DNA of 6,178 bases from Pseudomonadota bacterium (GTDB lineage Bacteria > Pseudomonadota > Gammaproteobacteria > Burkholderiales > Burkholderiaceae_C), in the NCBI GenBank assembly GCA_023394015.1, contig JAEXBL010000309.1, forward strand, positions 1-6,178, written 5' to 3'. Shown piece by piece: positions 1 to 6,178 of this stretch (its first letter is position 1; each line of letters opens with the position of its first letter). The position numbers and the translations under genes are program-made. The notes beneath the pieces were generated by a model. It had not been told where the DNA came from, did not search any database, and saw only the letters and a list, made by a program, of their open reading frames with translations.

Positions 1-462
1 ACCCTGGCCGAGCGCTTTGGCGACGGCCGCCTGCTGCCCGCGCCCGGCACGCCCGAGGCCGCGCGCTGCCGCTACTGGCTGCACTACGCCGAAGGCTCGG
101 CCATGCCGCCGCTGCTGCTCAAGCTGGTGTTCGGCCGCGTGGCCAGCGCGCCCATGCCCTTCTTCGCCCGGCCCATCGCGCGCGGCATCGCCGCCAAGGC
201 GATGAGCGGCTTCATCGCCCCGCAGCTGAAGCTGCACCTGGGCTACATGGAAGCCGAGCTAAAGGGCCGCGACTGGTTCGCCGGCGACCGCTTCAGCGCC
301 GCCGACGTGCAGATGAGCTTTCCGCTCGAAGCCGCACAGGCCCGCGCCGGCCTGAACGCCACCGAGCACCCACGCCTGACCGACTGGCTGGCGCGCATCC
401 GCGCCCGCCCGGCCTACCAGCGGGCGGTGCAGCGCGGCGGCGAAGACAGCCCCTTGCCATAA
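1..462 (+). CDS. Glutathione S-transferase family protein, C-terminal part (5' end outside window)
   Basis: The frame is open from the first base and ends at TAA 460-462, giving the last 153 residues of a protein that begins upstream of the window. The visible part starts with a TLAERFGDGRLLP stretch, typical of the linker after the thioredoxin-like N-terminal domain of GSTs. It continues as an all-helical GST C-terminal domain. Near residues 88-105 (window numbering) is the conserved run DWFAGDRFSAADVQMSF, where SAAD corresponds to the N-capping box of the GST core helix. The end (HPRLTDWLARIRARPAYQRAV) is the usual last helix. GSTs of this group are cytosolic enzymes that conjugate or reduce electrophiles with glutathione. 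The glutathione-binding N-terminal domain and catalytic residue are not visible, so the class and substrate cannot be given. No partner gene follows; a large inverted repeat starts 7 nt after the stop. Confidence 0.9.
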   Translation, partial: TLAERFGDGRLLPAPGTPEAARCRYWLHYAEGSAMPPLLLKLVFGRVASAPMPFFARPIARGIAAKAMSGFIAPQLKLHLGYMEAELKGRDWFAGDRFSAADVQMSFPLEAAQARAGLNATEHPRLTDWLARIRARPAYQRAVQRGGEDSPLP

Positions 463-469
463 ACGCCTG

Positions 470-526
470 ATGGGGCACCTGGCGCGGCTTCGCTCGATGA
501 CCGGCGGCTGGCGCGCCATGCCCCAT
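470..526. repeat. Large bulged inverted repeat after the GST gene (possible terminator or REP-like palindrome)
   Basis: ATGGGGCA (470-477), CC, TGGCGCG (480-486) pairs with CGCGCCA (512-518) and TGCCCCAT (519-526). This makes 15 base pairs with a 2-nt bulge (478-479) around a 25-nt loop. It starts 7 nt after the GST stop codon, a typical place for transcript-end protection or termination. No T-run follows on the + strand, so it is not a classical Rho-independent terminator. The rest of the 463-740 spacer shows no supported gene; reading frames cross it on both strands but carry no recognisable protein. Confidence 0.55.
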
Positions 527-727
527 GACGAGGGCGCCGGGCCGGCCAGCAAGCCCGTTGATTGGCGGCGGCCACGCTGCGGCCGGCGCTGTGGAAGCTG
601 ATGCAGAACTGAGCCCGGGTTCGCTGTACGCGCCGCGTCGGCCGTGGTGCTCTGGCGGCGTTGTCCTGCGAGCCGCGGCGTCCGCTGCGGCGAACGTCTT
701 GCCGTCTTTGCCCGCCGCGCCACCCGG

Positions 728-740
728 CATACTTGCCGCC
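728..740 (+). promoter_or_regulatory. -10-like element for the aspartic protease gene (probable leaderless start)
   Basis: CATACT (728-733) matches TATAAT at 4 of 6 positions and lies 7 nt before the ATG at 741. Transcription would therefore begin at or next to the start codon. There is no Shine-Dalgarno sequence in front of this ATG. No convincing -35 hexamer is seen at 16-18 nt spacing. The same spacing occurs before glnS and tatD, which raises confidence that it is meaningful. Confidence 0.4.
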
Positions 741-1265
741 ATGTCCGCTCCCGCACCACCGCGCACCCCGGCCCAGACCCTGCGCCGAAGCACCCTGGCC
801 CTGCTGGCCTTCTGGCTGCTGCTGGCCGGCGCGCTGTGGTGGGGCTTTTCGTGGTGGGAAGGCCGCCAGCGCGCCGCGCTGGAGCCCTACGCGCTCGGCA
901 GCGGCGAGCTGGTGATCCCGCGCCAGCGCGACGGCCACTTCTACGTGCGCGGCGAGATCAACCACCAGCCGGTCAACTTCCTCGTCGACACCGGCGCCAG
1001 CAGTGTGGCCGTCAGCACCCGCCTTGCGCGCCAGGCCCGCCTGCCCGAAGGCCGGCCAATCACCGTCAGCACCGCCAATGGCCCGCGCCAGGCGCGGCTG
1101 GTGCACGACGTGCCGGTCAAGGCCGGCACGCTGGCGCACAACGACGTGAGCGTGACCACCGGGCTGGACATCGGCGACGACGACAGCGCCCTGCTGGGCC
1201 AGTCCTTTCTGCGCCATTTCGACGTGCAGATCGGCGCCGACCGCATGGTGCTGCGCCCGCGCTGA
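741..1265 (+). CDS. Membrane-anchored retropepsin-like aspartic protease (TIGR02281/clan AA type)
   Basis: The product has 174 residues. Residues 1-16 are short and basic at the end, and 17-36 form one hydrophobic segment (STLALLAFWLLLAGALWWGF), so the protein is an inner-membrane-anchored or exported protein with the catalytic part in the periplasm. The protease fold follows: VNFLVDTGASSVAVS places the catalytic Asp at residue 83 in a DTGAS motif, and LLGQSFL at 151-157 is the hydrophobic-Gly motif of the retropepsin psi structure, close to the C-terminus. There is only one DTG motif, so the active enzyme should be a homodimer, as in retroviral proteases. Known relatives of this family in proteobacteria are exported; the Caulobacter PerP protease is a related example. 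The substrate here is unknown. The ATG at 741 is chosen over in-frame upstream starts (from 525) because it sits directly before the membrane segment and 7 nt after a -10-like hexamer. The gene converges with the PXPV gene. Confidence 0.88.
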   Translation: MSAPAPPRTPAQTLRRSTLALLAFWLLLAGALWWGFSWWEGRQRAALEPYALGSGELVIPRQRDGHFYVRGEINHQPVNFLVDTGASSVAVSTRLARQARLPEGRPITVSTANGPRQARLVHDVPVKAGTLAHNDVSVTTGLDIGDDDSALLGQSFLRHFDVQIGADRMVLRPR

Positions 1266-1285
1266 CGCCATGCCGCCGCCCTGAT

Positions 1286-1314
1286 CAAGAAAAAGCCCGC
1301 TCAACGAGCGGGCT
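1286..1314 (-). terminator. Rho-independent terminator for the PXPV-repeat gene
   Basis: AGCCCGCTC (1294-1302), AAC, GAGCGGGCT (1306-1314) is a perfect 9-bp stem with a 3-nt loop. On the minus strand it is followed by TTTTCTTG (1293-1286), a classical U-tract. It therefore ends transcription coming from the minus-strand gene whose stop is at 1394. On the + strand the hairpin lies about 28 nt after the protease stop but has no T-run, so at best it helps that gene weakly. The stretch 1315-1393 between hairpin and stop shows no other feature. Confidence 0.85.
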
Positions 1315-1393
1315 GCAAAGGCGGTCACCTTGGAGAAGCCGGCCTGGGCACTTGATGCGGCCTGTTTCCCGGCGGGAGAACCTGAGGGTCGTC

Positions 1394-1753
1394 TCAATCG
1401 TTCCAGCCGCGGTGGCGATGGTGCCGGTGCGGCCGCTTGGGCTTGCGCGGCTTGTAGTGGCCGGGCGGGCCGTAGTAATACACCGGCGCCGGGCGGTACA
1501 CCACCTGCGGCGGCGCGTAATAAACCGGTGGCTGCACGTACACCGGGCGCGGTCGCACATACACCGGTGCCGGCTGCACATAGACCGGCGGCGGGCTGTA
1601 ATAAACCGGCGGCGCATTGCCCACGCCGACCGACACGCCCGGCCCACCCACGCCCACCGACCAGTACACATCGCGCGCCTGGGCCGCACCCACGGCACCC
1701 AGCGCGCCCGCGGCGAGCAGCCCGGCGGCCAGCATGCGCTGCATCGTCTTCAT
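1394..1753 (-). CDS. Secreted PXPV-repeat protein, Pro/Tyr/Val-rich
   Basis: The product has 119 residues. Residues 1-26 (MKTMQRMLAAGLLAAG through AQA) form a Sec signal peptide with a likely AQA|RD cleavage site, so the protein is exported. Residues 28-47 are Gly/Val-rich. Residues 48-92 carry seven PVY/VVY units spaced about 6-7 residues apart, with patterns such as PPVYV and RPVYV. This matches the PXPV repeat found in small envelope proteins of Burkholderia and relatives, whose function is unknown. The tail (about 100-119) is strongly basic, with KPRKPKRP followed by a His/Arg cluster HRHHRHR, which could bind polyanions or metal ions (inference). The ATG at 1753 is preferred over the longer in-frame start at 1828: it has AAGGAG 7 nt upstream and begins the signal peptide directly. 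It is divergent from glnS, with its own promoter region and a strong terminator, so it is a single-gene unit. Confidence 0.82.
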   Translation of the reverse strand: MKTMQRMLAAGLLAAGALGAVGAAQARDVYWSVGVGGPGVSVGVGNAPPVYYSPPPVYVQPAPVYVRPRPVYVQPPVYYAPPQVVYRPAPVYYYGPPGHYKPRKPKRPHRHHRHRGWND

Positions 1754-1760
1754 GATCCAA

Positions 1761-1766
1761 CTCCTT
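1761..1766 (-). promoter_or_regulatory. Shine-Dalgarno sequence that fixes the PXPV-gene start
   Basis: On the minus strand AAGGAG lies 7 nt before the ATG at 1753-1751. It is one of only two strong Shine-Dalgarno sites in the window, and it decides against the longer upstream start at 1828. Confidence 0.85.
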
Positions 1767-1814
1767 CTTGATGAGCGGCCCGCGGCGGAATGGCCGAACG
1801 CAGCCGATATGCGC

Positions 1815-1820
1815 ATTAAA
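1815..1820 (-). promoter_or_regulatory. Possible -10 element of the PXPV gene
   Basis: On the minus strand TTTAAT (5 of 6 to TATAAT) lies about 60 nt before the start codon. It overlaps the 8-bp palindrome ATGCGCAT (1809-1816). No good -35 hexamer is found 16-18 nt away, so this is a weak call. The palindrome could be an operator or chance. Confidence 0.3.
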
Positions 1821-1883
1821 CGAAGCAAAGCCCGATACAGACCACATCGCCCCGGTGAAAGCGGTATCGAGCCGTAACCACGG

Positions 1884-1898
1884 CCTTGAAAATCAAGG
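1884..1898. repeat. Perfect short inverted repeat in the PXPV/glnS divergent region
   Basis: CCTTGA-AAA-TCAAGG has perfect 6-bp arms and a 3-nt centre. It lies about 100 nt before the glnS start and 130 nt before the PXPV start, in an AT-richer patch of the 246-nt divergent spacer. It could be a regulator binding site for either gene. No T-run follows, so a terminator is unlikely. The assignment is inference only. Confidence 0.35.
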
Positions 1899-1986
1899 GT
1901 TTACGCCAACACGGCGGCCCCGTTGGCCACCGGCCGCCACCTCACCCAGCACCGCCGCGGCCCGCCGCGCACACAGGGCACCGACC

Positions 1987-1999
1987 TAGAATCGACCCC
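1987..1999 (+). promoter_or_regulatory. -10 element of glnS, 7 nt before the start codon (probable leaderless mRNA)
   Basis: TAGAAT (1987-1992) matches TATAAT at 5 of 6 positions and is followed by 7 nt and then the ATG at 2000. Initiation about 7 nt after the -10 would start the transcript at the ATG. No Shine-Dalgarno sequence precedes the ATG. The region at the expected -35 position is GC-rich and does not match TTGACA. Confidence 0.5.
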
Positions 2000-3841
<1,842 letters not shown>

Positions 3842-3967
3842 TTAGGTCCCATCGGCCCTTATCCGCTCCCAGTCGCGCAAAGCTCAGCACGCGGCTGTCG
3901 ATGCGGTAGAAACACGTGGAACGTACACGGCACCAACGTCCTGTGCGCTGATCACTTTGACATCTAC

Positions 3968-3973
3968 AGGAGA
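3968..3973 (+). promoter_or_regulatory. Shine-Dalgarno sequence of the Bug-receptor gene
   Basis: AGGAGA lies 8 nt before the ATG at 3982 and fixes that start. In the 140-nt spacer before it (3842-3981) no convincing promoter is seen. A perfect TTGACA at 3957-3962 is too close to the start codon to serve as the -35. The spacer also holds a CACGTG palindrome (3913-3918). Confidence 0.8.
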
Positions 3974-3981
3974 CTTTCACC

Positions 3982-4977
3982 ATGCCTCACACGCCCACGA
4001 TCCGACGTCGCCAAGTCATCAAAGGCGGGGCCCTTGGCGCACTGGCCATGTCGTTGCCGTCGCTCAACGCTTTCGCTGAAGCGGCGTGGCCCAGCAAGGT
4101 CATTCGCATGATCGTGGCATTCCCGGCGGGTGGCCCGACAGACACTGCAGCCCGGCTGATCGCGCTGAAGCTGTCGCAGCGACTGGGACAGCAGGTGATG
4201 GTGGACAACCGGCCAGGTGCGTCGGGCTCAGTAGGCACGGCAGCCTTCATCAAGATGCCAGCCGATGGCTACACGATTTCAATGTTCGGCATGCCGGCGT
4301 TGTTGGCGCCGATCGTGTACCGCAACAACCTGTACGACTCACGCAAGGACTTCACGTGCGTAGCGACGGTGTATGACCTGCCCTACGTGATCGTGGTCAA
4401 CCCGCAAGTGCTTCCCGGGGTGGATGACCTTCAGCAACTGATCGGCCAGGCGAAAGCCAAGGAGTTGAACTACACCAGCCCGGGCACGGGCAGCATCGGA
4501 CATTTGTCCATGGAGCAGCTTCAGGATCTGGGTCAGTTCAAGATGCAACACATCCCTTACAAGGGCAGCGCCCCTGCCATGACAGATCTGCTGGGTGGGC
4601 AGATCGGCGTGATGTACGCAGATCTGATTGCAGCGATGCCGCACATTGAGTCGGGAAAGATCAAGGCCGTGGCCCTGGGTTCACCCGACGCCAAGACATT
4701 TCTACCCAAAGTGCGGGCAATTTCAGAGCAAGGGTTTGCTGGCTTCAACTCCAGTTCGTGGAGCGGCGTCGTTGTACCCAACGGCACGCCGGCTGGGGTG
4801 ATCGCACGGCTCGACCAGGAACTGAAGGCCATCTTGGCCGAGCCCGACACCAAGGAGCGAATGGAAAAGATTGGTGCCTTGGCAGCTTATCAGTCGCCCG
4901 CACAAATGAAGTCGCGTCTGGTGCAGGAGTTCGATCGCTGGAGCAAGGTGGCAACGGAAAAGAACATCTCGGCGTAA
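3982..4977 (+). CDS. Bug/TctC-family tripartite tricarboxylate transporter substrate-binding protein, orphan
   Basis: The product has 331 residues, normal for the family. Bug proteins are periplasmic Venus-flytrap receptors that bind small organic acids or related solutes, deliver them to a TctA/TctB membrane pair, or act in sensing. Residues 1-32 are a signal peptide with RRRQVIK at 8-14, close to the twin-arginine pattern, followed by a hydrophobic stretch and a likely cut after AFA (32). Family hallmarks are WPSKVIRMIVAFPAGGPTD (36-54), the following VDNRPGASG loop, the DGYT segment, and the IPYKGSAPAMTDLLGGQI block in the second domain. ATG 3982 has AGGAGA 8 nt upstream. No TctA or TctB gene is nearby, as is common for the large Bug sets of Burkholderiales, so the ligand cannot be deduced. 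Codon use is clearly less GC-biased (many GAT, AAG, TTG, ACA, GCA codons) than in glnS or tatD, which suggests a separate history. Confidence 0.93.
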   Translation: MPHTPTIRRRQVIKGGALGALAMSLPSLNAFAEAAWPSKVIRMIVAFPAGGPTDTAARLIALKLSQRLGQQVMVDNRPGASGSVGTAAFIKMPADGYTISMFGMPALLAPIVYRNNLYDSRKDFTCVATVYDLPYVIVVNPQVLPGVDDLQQLIGQAKAKELNYTSPGTGSIGHLSMEQLQDLGQFKMQHIPYKGSAPAMTDLLGGQIGVMYADLIAAMPHIESGKIKAVALGSPDAKTFLPKVRAISEQGFAGFNSSSWSGVVVPNGTPAGVIARLDQELKAILAEPDTKERMEKIGALAAYQSPAQMKSRLVQEFDRWSKVATEKNISA

Positions 4978-4984
4978 GGGGGCA

Positions 4985-5029
4985 ACCTCAATATCGAGGT
5001 ACAGCGCGCCCTGAAGCGCATCAGCTTCA
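4985..5029. repeat. Two small inverted repeats between the convergent Bug and tatD genes
   Basis: ACCTC (4985-4989) pairs with GAGGT (4996-5000), and TGAAGC (5012-5017) pairs with GCTTCA (5024-5029). They fill most of the 76-nt spacer between two convergent stops, where a bidirectional terminator would be expected. Neither has a T-run on either side and the stems are only 5-6 bp, so a terminator role is weakly supported. Confidence 0.25.
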
Positions 5030-5053
5030 CGGCGTCGCAGTCTGCGGGCCCGC

Positions 5054-5953
5054 CTACCACGAGTCGTTTCCCCACCTTGCGCCGATGACGTCATCAGCCG
5101 CCAGCTGCTTCTCCACAGGACCGTCCAACCCACGCAGCCGAGGCAACGCCAATGCAGCGTTGGCACTGGTCACGGCGGCCCAGTCGTCGATGCGCACACC
5201 GCGCAACTGCGCCAGTTCGGCCGCGATGCGCGGCAGCTCGCCCGGCTCGTTGCGGCCCTGGGGCTGGCCGGCGGCGCGTTGCTCGGCGGTGGCGTAGAGC
5301 CAGTGCGGCGGGATGTCGGGGGCGTCGGTTTCCATGACGATGGCGTGGGCGGGCAGTTCGGCCGCCAGGGCGCGCAGGCGGGTGGCGCGCTCGTAGGTGA
5401 CGGCGCCGCCAAAGCCGAGCTTGAAGCCCAGGCCCAGAAACGCCTCGGCCTGCTGCCGGCTGCCGTTGAAGGCGTGGGCGATGCCGCCGGGCACGGCGAT
5501 GGCGCGCAGGCCTTTCAGCACCTGGTCGACCGCGCGGCGCACGTGCAGGATCACCGGCAGGCCATGGCGGCGCGCCAGCCTGAGTTGCTCGGTGTAGAAA
5601 TGCTCCTGCCGCGCACGCAGCGGCCCTTGGGCCAGTTCGGGCACGAAATAGTCCAGGCCGATCTCGCCCACGGCCACCAGGCGCGGGTCGTCGGCGTGGG
5701 CGCCGAGGGCGTCGTCCAGCCGCGCCAGCGCGTCGTCGTCGGCGCGGGGCACGTACAGGGGATGGATGCCCAGCGCGTAGGCGTCGCCCAAGCGGTGCGC
5801 CAGCGTGCGCGTGGCGTCGAAGGCGGCGACTTCGACCGCGGGGATGACGCACAGGGCCACGCCTGCGGCGGCGGCGCGCGCCCGCACTTCGGCCACGTCG
5901 GGCGCGAACTCGGCGGCGTCCAAGTGGCAGTGGGTGTCTATCCAGGCCGTCAT
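5054..5953 (-). CDS. TatD-family metal-dependent hydrolase (putative deoxyribonuclease) with an unusual C-terminal tail
   Basis: The product has 299 residues. TatD proteins are cytoplasmic TIM-barrel hydrolases of the amidohydrolase type. Characterised members are metal-dependent 3'-5' exonucleases acting on DNA or RNA. All metal-site motifs are visible: IDTHCHLD (His8, His10), VGEIGLDYF (Glu97), VILHVRRA (His137), GGIAHAFNGS (His160) and VMETDAPDIPP (Asp210). The usual family length is about 260-270. Here the normal fold ends near LPRL (270-273) and 26 further residues follow, with different codon style, up to TAG 5056-5054. This tail may come from replaced downstream DNA. The start at 5953 (MTAWIDTHCH) is chosen because the first metal motif follows at once, as in the family, rather than the longer in-frame start at 6010. 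A CATGAT hexamer lies 7 nt before this ATG and no Shine-Dalgarno is present. It converges with the Bug gene. Orthology to E. coli tatD, ycfH or yjjV cannot be settled from this view, so no symbol is given. Confidence 0.93.
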   Translation of the reverse strand: MTAWIDTHCHLDAAEFAPDVAEVRARAAAAGVALCVIPAVEVAAFDATRTLAHRLGDAYALGIHPLYVPRADDDALARLDDALGAHADDPRLVAVGEIGLDYFVPELAQGPLRARQEHFYTEQLRLARRHGLPVILHVRRAVDQVLKGLRAIAVPGGIAHAFNGSRQQAEAFLGLGFKLGFGGAVTYERATRLRALAAELPAHAIVMETDAPDIPPHWLYATAEQRAAGQPQGRNEPGELPRIAAELAQLRGVRIDDWAAVTSANAALALPRLRGLDGPVEKQLAADDVIGARWGNDSW

Positions 5954-5966
5954 GGCGGCCATCATG
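5954..5966 (-). promoter_or_regulatory. -10-like element of the TatD-family gene (possible leaderless start)
   Basis: On the minus strand CATGAT (5966-5961; 4 of 6 to TATAAT) is followed by 7 nt and then the ATG at 5953. This is the same geometry as before the protease gene and glnS, and the 18-nt blocks around the ATG are nearly alike (GGCATactTGCCGCCATG before the protease). No -35 match or Shine-Dalgarno is seen. Confidence 0.35.
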
Positions 5967-5984
5967 CCGCAGGCGGGTGCCGGG

Positions 5985-6001
5985 TTGCGCCGAGGGCGCA
6001 A
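5985..6001. repeat. Perfect 7-bp inverted repeat upstream of the TatD-family gene
   Basis: TTGCGCC-GAG-GGCGCAA has perfect arms and a 3-nt centre. It lies 31 nt upstream of the tatD ATG, over the place where the -35 box would be, and between tatD and the possible divergent gene. It could be an operator or a small hairpin. No regulator can be named. Confidence 0.4.
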
Positions 6002-6068
6002 GCGGGCCAAACCGTGCTACGGTGCCGGCTCATCGCTTCTCCCTTGTCCCGACTCCCTGGTGAGCCGC

Positions 6069-6178
6069 ATGCGCCGAACCGTGCTTTACAGTCGTTCCGC
6101 CCGCCGCCCGGCGACCGCCGCGCCGGCTGCCGAGGTTCCGCCGGTCGCCGCTGCCCAGGCCCGCGCACCGAGCCGGCG
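6069..6178 (+). CDS. Possible N-terminal fragment of an unidentified gene, cut by the right edge
   Basis: From ATG 6069 the frame stays open to the window end (36 complete codons). It encodes MRRTVLYSRSARRP followed by an Ala/Pro-rich stretch. Third positions are mostly G or C, as expected for coding DNA here. However, the frame is also open far upstream into tatD territory, GTG 6060 is an alternative start, and no Shine-Dalgarno sequence or convincing promoter is visible. The sequence matches no family I recognise. It could equally be non-coding GC-rich DNA. If real, it is divergent from the TatD-family gene. Confidence 0.35.
   Translation, partial: MRRTVLYSRSARRPATAAPAAEVPPVAAAQARAPSR

Noticed and set aside
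525..740. Upstream extension of the protease gene to a start at 525
   Set aside because: The added residues are low-complexity and unlike the family. ATG 741 lies right before the membrane segment and after a -10-like box.
414..1847. Long minus-strand open frame (477 codons)
   Set aside because: It runs antisense across the GST end, the protease gene and the PXPV region in a different frame. Its composition is low-complexity Ala/Arg/Gly, it matches no family, and the real genes cover the same DNA.
1886..1999. TTG start giving a longer GlnRS
   Set aside because: The extension is Pro/His/Arg-rich, includes the inverted repeat and the -10 element, and has no family counterpart.
3957..3962. Perfect TTGACA as -35 box of the Bug gene
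   Set aside because: It lies 19 nt before the ATG, so its -10 would fall on the start codon and transcripts would begin inside the gene.
4985..5000. Hairpin as terminator of the Bug gene
   Set aside because: The stem is only 5 bp and there is no T-run, so it is listed only as a weak repeat.
5954..6010. Longer start for the TatD-family protein
   Set aside because: Family members begin a few residues before the THCHLD-type motif, as does the start at 5953. The added residues would translate the promoter-like region.

Overview
The window is high-GC DNA whose coding strands strongly prefer C or G at third positions. The gene content fits a betaproteobacterium of the order Burkholderiales, probably near Comamonadaceae: a bacterial GlnRS, a PXPV-repeat secreted protein, a Bug-type solute receptor and a single-aspartate TIGR02281-type protease. 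This placement is inference from gene families and composition. No database search was possible.

Layout, left to right: the C-terminal part of a glutathione S-transferase (+, cut by the left edge); a spacer with a strong bulged inverted repeat; a membrane-anchored retropepsin-like aspartic protease (+, 741-1265); a Rho-independent terminator serving the next, opposing gene; a small secreted Pro/Tyr/Val-rich PXPV-repeat protein (-, 1394-1753); a divergent promoter region; glnS, glutaminyl-tRNA synthetase (+, 2000-3841); an orphan Bug/TctC-like periplasmic solute receptor with a Tat-type signal (+, 3982-4977); a TatD-family metal-dependent hydrolase (-, 5054-5953); and, at the right edge, a possible N-terminal fragment of a divergent gene (+).

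The genes do not form one pathway. They look like single-gene transcription units on both strands: a core translation gene (glnS), a nucleic-acid or housekeeping hydrolase (TatD), two envelope proteins, a detoxification enzyme and a nutrient receptor. Three of them (the protease, glnS and tatD) share one start arrangement: a -10-like hexamer exactly 7 nt before the ATG and no Shine-Dalgarno sequence. This suggests leaderless mRNAs. The PXPV gene and the Bug gene instead have clear Shine-Dalgarno sequences.

The most unusual stretch is about 3760-5140. The Bug gene there uses more relaxed codons than its neighbours. The last 25 or so codons of glnS and the last 26 codons of tatD also change codon style, and the TatD protein is longer than the family norm. 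Together these suggest a block of different origin placed between glnS and tatD, blending into the 3' ends of both. I found no transposase, integrase, CRISPR array, toxin-antitoxin pair, phage gene, tRNA or rRNA, and nothing that amounts to a clearly new multi-gene system.
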